A stretch of DNA of 64,000 nucleotides from Psococerastis gibbosa. Lineage: Eukaryota > Arthropoda > Insecta > Psocodea > Psocidae. The stretch spans positions 22,066,855 through 22,130,854 of the forward strand of contig OZ020491.1 of assembly GCA_963971405.1 (NCBI GenBank), in the 5' to 3' direction. Every line of letters begins with the position of its first letter. Positions within the stretch are counted from its first letter, which is position 1. Below are positions 24,374 through 38,100 of this stretch, in pieces. The translations under genes and the position numbers were made by a program. Below the pieces are notes generated by a model, which was not told where the DNA came from, did not search any database, and saw only the letters and a program-made list of their open reading frames with translations.

Positions 24374-25199
24374 CATCAGCTTAGCTAACACAACATTGTA
24401 AAAAATATTTCAAATAATTTCATAGTTTAATATCATAATATTAACTGACATACATTATTAATTTTTTTAACTTAAATTATTTTATATTTTATATCGGGCA
24501 ATTTAATATGAGCTTAAGCTTAAAGTATAATTTAATAAAAGTGAAACTTTCTGTTATGTTGGCTGCAAAGATCGTATGACTTTCAAACCCTCCGCAACAT
24601 TATGTTTGTAAACGTTTCATACTGAAAATAGTTATAAAAGTGAATTTAATTATATAATTGTGCTATTGAATCGCCTGTAGATAGGAAAGCTTAGAATATT
24701 TATTTAATTTAAGGAACATAAGTAATGCAACCATTCAACTTGGGCCAACCCATTCCATAACATCAAGACTTGCGGAGGGTTTGACCTGTTTCCCCGAGAT
24801 TGTCGAGAGAGGTGGCCATAGACAACAGATAACTAGACTCGTCACCGGGATAGGGATTCAGTTCGCGATAGCAGCGCCACGCCGCGCAGCGGAAATTTTT
24901 TCTCCGTCCACTTTCCTTGAACAACAGAGCTCAAGTTAAATTCTTTTGTAAATATTTAAATGTCAAATTAAATATTCATGGGAATAAAATGTATTTTAAA
25001 AATTGTAATGATTTTTTTTACAAATTCTGAAACTATCACTAAAATCTCAATTTGAAACATATTTTCAAAAAGATAGTCCAAAATCAAGGACTGAAGTACG
25101 CACGCCATCCAGCCTACCCTACCAGCCATTACTGACATTGTTTTGTTTACATTTTCAACAGGGCACTATTATATTTTAGATTTTAGTTTTAGTAGAAAA
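24374..25199. other. AIMP2-Spinster intergenic region
   Basis: Divergent spacer. The GC-richer block at 24871-24914 shares CTCCGTCCACTT and nearby bases with 25731-25772, just before the Spinster start, so both may be promoter-proximal. No TATA box is evident. Confidence 0.4.
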
Positions 25200-25307
25200 A
25201 TGCCGAAAGCTAGCAAAAGAAGAGTCCGATATTGCTCAGTTGTGGGCTGCTTCAATTCAATTAATATGCCAGTCAAAAGGGTGATAAGTCCTAGGGAGAA
25301 GGAATAG
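25200..25307 (+). pseudogene. THAP zinc-finger N-terminal fragment
   Basis: ATG at 25200 opens 35 codons. RYCSVVGCFNS has the first Cys-x4-Cys pair and spacing of a THAP DNA-binding domain, but the later AVPTPTIF-type core and the second C/H pair are missing before TAG at 25305. It could be a decayed gene copy or the first exon of a THAP gene or P-like element with a donor near 25285. No continuation was found nearby. Downstream, GRPRMQWLQGI resembles a LINE C-terminus, so transposition may have broken it. Confidence 0.5.
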
Positions 25308-25920
25308 GTAGTAGTGGGACGACCACGGATGCAATGGCTACAAGGCATCGGGGTAGCTGTGGCTTGCCTAGTAGACCAAGTTTTTTAGGACATTACGGGC
25401 TCTAGACTGTAGCGCCAAAGAGTAAAAATAAACTACCGTATTAATGGGAATGTTCAGTACAGTATAAAAGTATATGAATAAAATTGAAATGTGGAAATTT
25501 AACGTTTGAACTGCAATTGACTAACGCTGCCTACTGTATTACTGATACTTATCTACTTATCACACGTAAGCTTATTAGACTTTACACTGCCAATGGCACA
25601 TTACATAATATAAGCGTTGAAATGCAGTCAACTGTCATTATAATGGAATATAAAAAAATAATATTAATCTCCATTGTAATATGGCAACTAAAATGTTACA
25701 GACCAAAATTTGAATTTAAGCGGGAACGCTGCAAGCGCCGCGGTGCGGAAAAAATAATCTCCGTCCACTTAGCAGAAGACGGTTCTTAGTGGAAGAAAGG
25801 CAAAATTCCATTTTATACAGCGTTGACAGCCCCCTGGAGGTGGCATGATTTCTCGAGTGCTTGACTGCTTGTTTAAGTAATGTCTGAAACGTGAAACGAG
25901 CAGCGTGTCTAGTGAATAGC

Positions 25921-26149
25921 ATGTCCGCCTCAAACAGAATGGAGTCCCCCAGTTTCCCCCAAAATAATTCACACCAACAGCTAATGGCTGATGATTCCGA
26001 CGGAATGGAAACTGTAACAGTACCGTCAATTTCGAGTAGAGACAGCAGCCTTAAAGGGTTTAGAACGGTTACAGTTCGTGAGTGGATTACTGTAGCAGTA
26101 TTATGTTATGTGAATTTAATAAACTATATGGATCGCTATACAATAGCAG
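25921..26149 (+). CDS. spin: Spinster coding exon 1
   Basis: Polar N-tail rich in Ser/Asp (76 residues), then TM1 with [10 protein letters not shown]. The donor GTATGT at 26150 leaves one base of a glycine codon. Confidence 0.92.
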
Positions 26150-29100
26150 GTATGTAAATATATATATATAAATATGTAATATATAGTTTCTAGAAAGTGT
26201 TCCGTAACGTCCACTTGAGCAATCGGCCGAACAGTGGGTTTATAATATATACATCTTACATCACATCAATATGTTGTCACACAACCTAGAATTCAAAATC
26301 TGGACGTGTTATTTGGCAGGAACGCTGTTATATACTTCTCGTAGCTTATGGTTTCCGGATGTATTTCAAAATATGTTTTTATTATTTAAGAACATATGAT
26401 GGCTAGGTGGTGGAAGTAATAGTAATATTATTTTGGTAAAAATTACTTCATTGTTTTTCTTTTAGTTCAAATTTTTAAGAGGTAAATGAAGGAATTAGAA
26501 GTAAGCAGCCAATGAGTCGCACAGTCAGTGAACCAATTGACGAATATCTCATTAGTTTTTTTTTAGTTATTGTCTATGTCCATGTATGTTTCGAAAAAAT
26601 AAGGATCGCTTTTCGCTAAAGTCATCCGCCTACTGCTTCCATGTCTTCTAGACTCCTGGGGCAAATAATGAGGGCTCCAGGGTCTAGTAAGAGATGTTGG
26701 CAACAGTAGTGGTTGGCCTAAGACTCAGATCAAAATCCTTACGGATGCTAATTACAAATTCAAGAAATTAGGTTAATTGTAAGAGTGGGCCGAGAGGCCC
26801 AAAATTCGCCCATATGGAAGATAAAGACAATTTTCTTTCTTTATCCTTACTGTTGTTGTTGTCTATGATTATAAATAGCGTAGAGACGCTAATTAGTCTT
26901 TCCGTACTTGACTATCTTAATCACAGATTAACTATGTCTATGCACTACGAACTATTTCGCGCAGGGCCAAAGGAAAGGCTCCTATTGACTGCATTTCCTT
27001 AATAGCACCGTTTAGTTTGTTATACTCCACTAGTCCTTTCTGAAGTAACTAATTTCTCCCTATCTCCAGGGTCCTATGTTGAAGAGTGAAGTCGTTCCTT
27101 CCTCTGGTGTTGTACCCGTGATTGTCCGAGAATCGGTGTAGTTTTAGGTAACTTGGCATCAGTCCTTTTTTGATCTTGTGTATAAACGTTAAGGCGTCGG
27201 TCCAGACCATATGATCTAAAGCGGGGCTGTTATAATTTTTTAGACGTTTATCGTTTGCGCATCAAATCGAGACATCAGACCACTCGATGAGGCGCCATGG
27301 TTTCTAGTGTATATTTAGAGAACATGCAACAAAATTCTGGGCCAGGGTCTGAACTTGCGTCGCGTTAAACCGAGTGTCTCGCTATTGATTTGGAATTCTA
27401 TTGAATGAATATCTGAGAATAATTACAAAACTATCGTGGAATGCTGTCCACTCTCTTTATTTTTGCTTATGTAAATTGTTTAAAATAAAATTTTTGTTTT
27501 TTTGTGTTGAGATTGTCAATCTATCTATACCTATATAATCATTCAAATCGTTTTGTTAGTATGTCATACTATTGTCCTCTGTGACCTTTCGATTGTATAT
27601 ACGACTTCAGTAAAAACTTCAAACGGTTTACATTATGCAAATTACGGCCTGAACTTTGTTTTGTTCATTTTCTAAATGTGTATTATTTAGTTAAAAAAAA
27701 AAGTCGTGAATACTTTTTATTAAGTTTTGATGTGAGATGCTTGAAGTATAGGGTAACCTTAATTTTATATACTTGATGGAGTGTCGGATTGGGTGTGCCT
27801 TGCAGTTTACGGGAATGTAATGTAGCCATTAAAAATTGTTCAGCCGCAATGGGTGCATTCAGTGTCAATCAATTAATCAATCAATCTTTCTCCATGGCCC
27901 ACCAAGGTCCTGGAACGACTCCAGTAAGGCGCCCATTCCATTGACCGGCTAGGGCTACTTCCAAAAACAGTGACGTGGTAGCAGACATTCAAGACTTATG
28001 TTGCGTTTCCACCGATATCGCATTGCAGAATGCAAATGACATTGACGGAAATTAGAATTTTTCTTTTTATAGAAATCTATTAAAATGTTTGTACTTACAT
28101 ATCCCATGACGCCATTTTTTAATTTTAGTTTGTTTGTTTGTGATTTTACTGTATGATCATTGATCAATTTTAACTATGGCATAGAGGAAAATAAACATTT
28201 CCGTCAATTCTGCAATGCGAGGTCGGTGGAAACGCCACCTAAGTCTTGAATGTCTGCTACCACGTCACCGTTTTTGGAAATAGCCCTAGCCGGTCAATGG
28301 TATGGGCACCTTAATATCGAACGGGGCCAGTCCAAAAATTCCGCAATAATATTAATTACGAACTATCGACTTCGATGGCAAAGTCGTAGCGTACTTGTAT
28401 TTGAACGAATCTCTATATGCTATGCGATCGGAGACGTGTATTAATTGTATTAATTTACTCAGCGAGGTGACCGATGAGATCAATCGGATACATTCATTAA
28501 ATTGTTTGTATGCGATTAAAAAAAAATAATAATAAAAAATTGTTGAAAATAAGTAGACTTAATTTGGTTTGAAACTTATAAACCATGAGGATCTCCAAGG
28601 GACAAAATCTTTTCGTAGTCCTTCTATTGTATTGCGTTATGTACTGCTTCGTTCGATCTGTTTTATTTTATCACAGCTTGCGTTTATCCATTATTATGAC
28701 AAAGTACTTTCTTTGCATTTTGTATTGTGAAAATGGGGCATAACTAAAATTCCCGTTGTAAGAATATTTTTGTCATCGAGGGCTCATTGATTTCCTATTT
28801 ATACGCTGGCCACCATTTCAACATGACGAGGCAAATAGATGGGGCATATTCTGAGACACGAAGGGCTCCTCAAGAACATCATTGAGGGTATGGTTGAAGG
28901 CACCAACTCAAGAGGACGACAGAGGAAGGAGGATGTCATGAAGGACCCAGGGTGCGACACCTATAAAGGACTGAAAAGGACCGCAAAAAAACAGAAAAGA
29001 GTGGAGGAGAAGAATACAACATTCGCTGCAATCCAATCCCTAGATTGCAACTCGAGAAGAAGTATAACCAAAGCTGCATGATGGTCAAAATTTTCGATTT

Positions 29101-32100
29101 CGAGATTTCAAAGGATTTACACGTTTTAAATTATTGCACCGGGTGCCTCCATTCAGAAAAACGAAAAAAGAGTAATGTCGATTGATCTCTGAACAGCTTC
29201 AGGTATAACCGGCATTTTGGATTTATTTACGAAAGAGATTCTTTCAGTGATTCGCGTGTGATATGGCCTAGGTACTATGTATGCCACAATGCCAGTGTGC
29301 GGTGTTGATTGCGTGGAGCGTCACGTGTTAACATCGTACGATGTGGCTCCAAGTCCACAGTGAGAATTGGCTGTGACGTGGCCCTAATTGTCGGGTACTG
29401 CTACCCACTCAAGGCCGGCGACGTCACGTGACGTGATGCAACACCCATTTTGTACTTGTCAGGCATTGAAGACTATGAGAACAGGTGTTTTATGGTTATT
29501 GCTTGGTAATGGTCGTCTATTTTTAATTAGGTTCTGTGGAGTAAACCGAAAGTGACACTGAGTAGAAAGATCGCCGGGGATTTGAGAAGTTTGGGGCTTT
29601 TAACCGAGGACAAACAGAACAGGACTGAAAAACGCTGTTGTCGTGCCGCTGACCCTCCATGAGGATTTTTTTTTAAAATATAAATTGGGGTACAGGTGTT
29701 ACCTATGTGCACTTAAGCCGATTGGCGTATTGTGCCCCCTACAACAAAGTATCTACATCACTTTCTCGAGGCCTATCTCTCTCACGAGAGCCAGGATCTT
29801 GAGGGGATTCAGAAGTGGCAGGTCTTTTACATGTAACTGCAACTTTCCGAGCATGCTGCTCTTCTTCGCGCGATTGCATCGCATCGTCCTCCGCACCTTC
29901 ATTGCAAAATCTGCAAGACTATAGTTGCCTCCCTAAGAGAATCCAGATATTTAACCCCCGGACCAAAGACGCCAAGGCCTGTTCTTGGTTTGGTACTTCC
30001 TAGCCTAGAGCCATCAGTAAACCACTTGATTGTGTGACTATTGAGAATTCCTGCTGATTCGCAGCATTCTTTCATTGTCCCTAATATAGTTTCCAATTCC
30101 CTCCTAAAACAGTATTTTGGATGGATTCTATCGCTTGGCATATCCAGGCAGTGGTCAGACGTAGTCAGAGAGGCTGAGTCTCTCTTAATTGCCCTTCCAC
30201 TCCTAATAATGCCATTTCTGCTGAAGTTTCCACTGCAACATGGAGGGGTGGGAAATCCAGTACTATCTCCATTGCTGCAGTGGGACAGGATTACATAGCC
30301 CCTGTAAAGCATCATGTTAGAGAATACGGGCTTCTGAATGTAGCCATAATTTGGATTATTCAGAGAAAAATTCTCATGTGGTTTGATTTTGCCGTGTCCA
30401 TGAAGCCATGACCAATGGTATGGTTACAGCAGAAAAAGACAGGCTGGCTCCATGAGGATAAGGCGCAGTAAAAGTATAAGTACTTACTTACTAGCTAACA
30501 CGCCCACCCTTGGCAGGCTAGTTATTTGGTGACGCCCTGATCCAGGGCTGCCAAACTGCTTCATTCGTATTCCGCGGAATTTTTTTAAAATAATTCCTCG
30601 AAATTCCCCGATTTTTTAAAATGTTGGTCCCCTTTAGGCGCTTATTCCACCTACGTCAATAGTCAATAGTAAATGTGGTATTGACGTGGTTGCAGACATT
30701 AAACACAGTCTAAAAATGTCTGCTACCACGTCTATACCACATTTACTATTGACTATTGACGTGGGTGGAATACGCGCCTAATTGTAACTTTAAATTGCAG
30801 CCGATAATAAAATACCCATCAGCTTCGACTGCAACCGTCACAAGTTAACCGGATTCCATGAATTGGCATAAAAATAAATGAGTACATAAGTTATTCCCCA
30901 AAATCCCACAGAAAAACCTCAAAAATTGTTGACCCCGGAAATTTCTCGGAATTGAATTATTTCCCACGGAATTCTGAGATAAACCATGGAATATGGCAGG
31001 CTGCCATTGGCAGCCCTGCGCTGACCAGTAACTCCTTGCTGTTTCCCGGAAGATGTCATCCGTTTGGTATTCCCAGTAAAAGTAACACTAGGTAGTAAAC
31101 CGTTCATCCAAAATTCTCATAAAAGCACAGCCAGGCAAGTTTTCGGCAAGGTTTTCACAATTGCGAACAATGTTTCTTCATTGGTGTGCGGAGCGTGTCA
31201 CAGCCAAGTGTGAGCGACTGGATCCTATACTACAAGGTGTCGCCTTACCTGATTTTGACGATATTTTGACGATTCTACTTTATACTTTCTTGTCAATTAC
31301 TTGTTGAATAATTGTATCGTATAATTTAACAAATACCACTAGATTATTTTATGATTTTCCGTGGACCACCATGGCTGTGACAGGAAAATCGTAAAATTCT
31401 AGGACCAAGATCAAGTAGTTTGTGCCTACAATTAGCCTACGTGCTAATATTTGATTAAATGTTTGGGACTGATATCGGTTCAAAGATTTTATAGTTCAGT
31501 GCCAAGACTTACTGTATTTCACTTCTAATTTTCAATAACTCAGCTGTTTTATTTTATTATTTCTTACTTTGCTCCGTAGACCACCGGTGGTCCATGGACC
31601 ACATTTTGGGAACCCCTGCTTTAGAACCTTGAACCAGCTACTAATTATTGAGTATTAGGGCCAATGGTGTGGAACAGGTGTCAACACTGCTGACTTTATG
31701 GGAATTCTAGTTTCCGCTTGGTCATCTGTCGTCATAGATGTTGTCGCAGTTAGCGAATTTATTTTTGGCTTAGTCTGAAACTCGTTTATTAAAAGTCGTT
31801 TATTACAAGGGTAATTTTGAAATTAAAGATTAAAAGTCGTTTATTACAAGGGTAATTTTGAGATGTCCCATTGAGTGAGAAAAGTAGCAGAAAGTAATTT
31901 GTATGTAAAAAATTAAAAGGGAAATTTATGGTGCGAAATACCGCATATCAGTTTATACATACACAAGGGAATATTGCAGCTGAGAGGTTATGGTGATCCT
32001 AAATTAATAAATGATTATTTTTATGACTCGCCACCATTAATTTAAATGAAGGCATGTCATTAATAAATTGTAATAGGTTAATATTTCAGTTAAATATTGT

Positions 32101-35100
32101 TCCTGGGAAATTCATTATGGTTTTTTGCTGTTGAGTATTTTATTTAAAGTCAGCTGCGATGTTTCATTATAATTGCTCGTGTAATTTCTGTTCAGACTAA
32201 TCTTTGTTGGAAATTGAAGGTGTTTACGAATGAGTCGGTATTGCAGTTTAATATTGTACTAAGCCTATAAATATTGTTCCTGGGAAACTTATTAAGGCTT
32301 TTTGCTGTAAATTTAAGTTGATTATTGTCTCTAAAGTCTGCTGCGATGTTTCACTATAATTGCTCGTGTAATTTCTGTTCCCTACAGTCAATATTAGCAA
32401 CTGAAGGAGTATTTTTTCTTAAGTTTTGGAAGTATAACATCTGATGGGAGCGTCTTGAAAATGTTTTAGGATAATGTAACAATCACGCAAACTATACTGG
32501 CAAAAATGTTCTTTGAAAATCTCTTAAAATATATAAACTGTGATAATAATCAATTTCGTCAAGTGAAATATACTCCTTAATATCATAATAAAAAACATTT
32601 ATAAAGGAAGTGGATTATTTTTGGAGCACGTCGTCTGCTTACTCCTTGATTATCACATTTTATAGATGAACAGTAAATGTATTGTATATAATCAAAATTT
32701 ATAAACTTCAGCAGCCTGACCGAGGCGATTATAATACCAGGGGATTAAATAAATACCGGTATTATAATCGCCTCGATCAGGCTGCAGGAGATGTTCATAG
32801 AGAACATCTGGTAGCATAGGTGCTGTGGAACAAGAAATTAATTAATTATCTCTCATGTGATGTTGCTTAAATATATATCTTAATATATATATTGGAAAGA
32901 TTCCTCTTTATTTGTGATGATTTCTAGACTATACCCCCCTATTACACACTTGAATATTGTTCCAATGTATGGGTCAAAGATTCGAATGTGTGATGATATC
33001 TAAATTCAGATTGAAATCGTATACTTCAACATTAACTTTTGTAATATTTCTTCGATCGAATGAATATTTGAGTGGGTAATCAGGGCCATAGAGTTATAAT
33101 ACCTTATCGAGCGTGCGTAATATTATCCCTCTAATACTTCATAAATCCCGTTGTACGTGTCAAAATTAAAAAAAAAAAAACCTAATCCTTTAACAATAAA
33201 ATTCTCTTTTTTGTTGTTGTTAGCATTCAAGTGCTTCGTCGTTATCCCCTGATTTTTTTTTTTTTTTTTTTTTTTTTAAAATCACGGGGCCTTTCAGCCT
33301 GAATGGCGTCGACCTTTAATAGGTCTTTTGCCACCGTGGTTATCTCAGTCTTCCCATTTTGATACACCCACCAGTCCAATAAATTTTCTGATGGTGCCTA
33401 TGGGGTCGTTTCTGATGGTTAACGCTTCTTCTCCTGGGAAGCCCAGGGTCTGAAGGCGTTTTCGTGCCAGCGCCTCACATTCAAGAAGGACGTGCTCTGC
33501 TGTTTCATCCTCCATCACGCACCATCGGCACAGTCGGTTTTCTTGTATAATTCCGATCTTGTGGAGATGGGCTCGAAGTTGGCAATGTCCTGTCAGCAAA
33601 CCAATGACTTTCCTCATCATCTGTCTCTTTAACGATAACAGGTTTAAGGTAGTCTTCCTGCTAGGTTTTATTCCCAACTTCTGTAAGTTGCGATGTTCTG
33701 GCATGGTTCTCCATTCTTCCAGTTTTTGTTTCTGTACCCATGTACCAACTTCCGTGCGGATGCTTCCGTAGGCTATACCGCATGCTGGTTCTGGTCCTGT
33801 CAGGGGTGTCTCTGAGCCCTTTCGAGCTAGTTCGTCTGCTTTTTCATTCCCTGCATGGCCTGAATGACCCGGCACCCAAGCGACTGTTACGTTGTTGTGC
33901 TTGGCCAGCCTTTGCAGGTTGAGTTTGCATTCTCGTAGGATTTTTGATTTCGTACGAGATGATTCCAGTGCTTTCAATGCAGCTTGGCTATCTGTGAAAA
34001 TATAAATGTTGCGGTTGGAATTCCCTGCCGCTATATTTTCAAGGGCGCACTGCGATATGGCACATACCTCAGCCTGGTAGACTGTGCAGTGTCTTCCTAG
34101 GCTTATGCTTGTGGATCTGTCAGAGTTTATCTCGACTATTCCCGCACCTGTGCCATTGGCAGTCTTGGAGCCATCTGTGTAAAACACTATGTCTCCCTGT
34201 TTAACTTTGGCACCTTCCTCCGACCATTCTGTCCTGGAGGGGACTATGGTCTGGAAGGACCGTCGGAAGTTCAACTCAGGTATGATGAAGTCCGACGGCA
34301 TTAGCATTAAGTTGTTATTGATAAGTGAGCTTATTTTGGAGTGACCTCTTTGGATATGTTTCCAGTGTCCTGTCTGCTCCAGTCTATAAGCGGATATTCT
34401 GGCTTGTCCTTTAATGAACACACTCAGTGCTGGAAGGTCCAGAAGGGTGTTTAGAGCATCGGTGGGTGTGCTAGACATGGCTCCAGTTATGCAAATGCAT
34501 GCCAGTCTCTGCACACTGTCTAACCTGCGTTTTGCAGTGCATTGGTTGACTTTCGTCCACCATATTACAGCTGCATATGTTATGATAGGCCTAATAACTG
34601 CTGTGTAGAGCCACATAGTTATTTTTGGGTTTAGGCCCCATGTTTTGCCCACAGCTCGTCTGCATGCAAATAGGCAGTTCTTTGACTGTGTTATTTTATT
34701 CTCCAGGTGAGTGTTCCAGGTAAGTGTTTTGTCAAGGGTGACTCCCAGATACTTGGCCTCACTCGACCAGGAGAGGGGAGTCCCAAATAGTTTGGGCGGT
34801 TGTTCCTGCGTTACCCCACGTCTGCGGGTGTAGAGGACAAGTTTTGTTTTGTCTGGATTCACCCTAAGTTTTTCTTCCAGACACCAGTTCTCTACCTTTT
34901 TTAGTGCCGCTTGTGTCAGCTGGATAATGGTAGAGGGGAGAGAGCCTTGCACAACTAGGACAATGTCATCAGCATATCCTTGTGCATAGATTCCTGCATT
35001 ATTCAGGTTGTACAGCAGTCGATTTACCACCAGGCACCACAACAGTGGTGAGGTGACTCCACCCTGCGCACAGCCCCTGGTGGCTCTCATCTCAACTGTT

Positions 35101-38100
35101 TCCTGAAATAATGTTGCAGTTATGAGTCTGCTATGAAGCATGTGCGATAGCCATCTGCAGACTGTGTTTTTAACTCCAGCTACTTTTACCGTTGTAAGCA
35201 TAGATTCGTAGGTGGTGTTATTGAAAGCACCTTCAACATCTAGAAAGGTGCATAGTGCAATCTCTTTGTTCTCCAGGCTTTGCTCCAGTTTGCTAACTAG
35301 CATATGTAATGCTGTTTCAGTTGACCTGCCCGGCCTGAAGGCAAATTGATTTTCATGGAGGGAGTTTTCCTCTTTTAGTTTCCTTCTAATTTCTTTATCT
35401 AGGATTTTCTCTAGCGCCTTTAGGAGGAAGGAACTAAGGCATATAGGACGGAACGAACTAGCTAAAGTATAAGTCTCTTTGCCAGGTTTTGGTATAAATA
35501 CCACATTCGCCTTTGTCCATGCTTTAGGTACATATCCAACTGCCAAGCTGGCTGTGAATAATGTTGTTAGGATCGGTGTCAAAATTTCCAGGCCCTCTTG
35601 CAACTGCCTCGGGAATATTTTGTCCGGTCCTGGGGCCTTATTCGGCTGGAATGAGGTGATCGCCCATCTGACGCTATGAAAGGTTATTATGCTTTTCGCA
35701 TAATTCCAGTCATGTCGTCTTACTCTCTCGATTTGAGTAGTTGGATTAGCGAGATCAGGCACCGAGTCTGGAAAGTGGAATTCAATTAGAGTTTCCAGGG
35801 TTTCCTTACCACTAGTGGTAAAGGTATGGTCAGGTTTTCTTAAAGTGCCTACAGGGTTGCAATGTGGGGCTTGGAGAATTTTGCGGAGTCGGGCCGTCTC
35901 TGCTGTTGACTCTACAGCTAGACAGTTTTTCCTCCACGTCATTCTCTTCGCCTTTCTTATTGCAGTGTGGTATTCGGTTAGGAGTTTGTGATAACTGTCC
36001 CATTGGTTGCTTCTCTTTGCCTTGGCAAATTGCTTCCGGACTTTATCCTTCATTCTCCTTAGTTTTTCATTCCACCAATGGTTTTTACTACTTGCCTTTT
36101 TGGTGGTCTGAGGGCAATTATTTTCATAGGATGTAAGGATCGCCTGCTGAATATATTCAGCTGTCTCGTCCAGTTCATCCTGTGATCTAGGTTGATTTGG
36201 TCCTGTCGATAGAAGTTGCCTTAGGTCGCTCCTGTAACGAGACCAATCAGTTTTATTAGGGTTACGGTAACATGTTACCTGTTCCGTTCTTTCCAGCTTT
36301 ACTTCAAAACTGATGTATTGGTGATCTGCCATAGATGGCTCATCCAATACCTTCCAGTTTCTTATGCATGCTGACATTTTTACATTGCATACAGTGACGT
36401 CAATGACTTCTCTTCGAACTGCTGTAATAAAAGTCGGTTTACTGCCTTCGTTTACAGTGATTAGGTCATTAGCTGCTATGTATTCTAATAAGTACTCACC
36501 TCGGCTATTGCAGTCAGTGCTCCCCCAGGTGGTGTGGTGTGAGTTGGCGTCAATTCCGAGCACTAGGTTTGAGTTTTTCCGTCTCGCTGCCTGAACCAAT
36601 CGATCTGTCTCTGATGATGGTGGAGGGTCTGCTGAGTCGTATGGAAAGTAGGCGGTACCTACTATTAGCTCGCCATTTTTCAGTTTTAATTGAATTGATA
36701 CGAGGTCTCTTGTTAAGTGTTCTTGAAGTAATAAATAGTTTACCTTTTTCTTAACAAGGATACACGTTCGAGGGGGTTTCTCCTTCGTACAACCTGTGTC
36801 GTATAGGATGCTGCCCCACGTGTTGTTGAGTCCAACTACTCTGCCGTTTACCACCCATGGCTCTTGTATTAGAACCACGTCATAGTCTCCGGCTTGTAGT
36901 TTGCTAATTAAGTTAGCTGAGGCTAACTTCTTGTGCTGGAGGTTTATCTGGAGGATTTTCAGGTTCTTCAGCTTTAGCTCCAACTGGTCTCTTACTCAGG
37001 ACTTTGATCTGAACCTGCCCAAATCCTATGAACACAGTCAGGTTCCTCTCTTTGAGCAGTTTCAGATCTTTTTCAGAGATCAGAAGACATACTGTCTTCT
37101 GACCATTGTCCTCTGTAGAGACATTCAGTACTCTCCATCCTTCAGTACTGAGTTCATTTATTTTTTCGATGATGGTCAGCACACCATCCGGACTTCTGTC
37201 CACTTTGGTATGTCTGTATTCTGGTGGCAGCCTGATAATAATCTTTTCCAAGTTTATTACCTTCTTGGCCTCTTCACACCTGAGGCCGCTGCCATTTTTC
37301 CAGGATTTTATACTAGCCACTACCTCTTCCAGCCAGATTCTGCTCTCTTGGTTTGCGCAGGTAAAAACAGCCGCCGACGCTTCAAGTCTGCAGTCTCTGA
37401 TTTTGGGGTAGTGTCCAGAGGGTAACATCTTCATCTTAGTAAGTAGCCCTTCCTTCAACATGGTGAAGTCTTCCTCAGTGAATCCTTCTAACGGATACGA
37501 CTGAGTACAGACAGCCATTTTCACTATCGCTGCTCTTTCGGCAAGAGTTAACAACAGTGATGGATCCTGAGGCTGTTTCGGTTGCGTCTGCTGACTAGGT
37601 TCTCCTGCCGCAGAGCCGTGGTATAGTCTCTTACTCTGAGGTTGGGTCCCTGTACTGCTCGGAGTGCTGTTCTCCGACCTGGATCGTTTAGCACTAGCAG
37701 CGAGGGGAGTTTTTACTCCGTCATTACTGGCGGTGGTTTGGGGCTTGGTTCCTGGTTTTGGCACTCTTTTTGGAGGTTCCTCCGTCCAGGTGCCTTCCGC
37801 CATTTTCCTCGCCATCGTTTTTTCTCTCCTTTCCTTGTACCATTCAGGAGTCCTGCGCTTTGCAGTTAACTTCAGGCGGTCCAAGGATTTCGAGACTTTG
37901 ATCCACGCTCCTTCTGTAGATGGGAGCGTGTGTGAGCTTCCTGCGGAACTCTGCTCCGATTGGGCTGTCCGCAGTGGGTTCTCCAGCTTTCCGGACTCCT
38001 GCTCCAGTGGAGCTACGCCGTCTGGCTGGGGAACCTGTTTAGTGGCGTCCTGCTCCATTGGAGCTCCACCACTAGGGTTTTGGGATAATACCTCCTGTTG

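Larger units (their letters stand above)
31019..33242. other. Intronic spacer without gene
   Basis: Inside the Spinster intron. Holds the diverged duplication, the 28-bp hairpin and a short duplicated AAAGTCGTTTATTACAAGGG at 31794 and 31832; otherwise nothing recognised. Confidence 0.55.
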
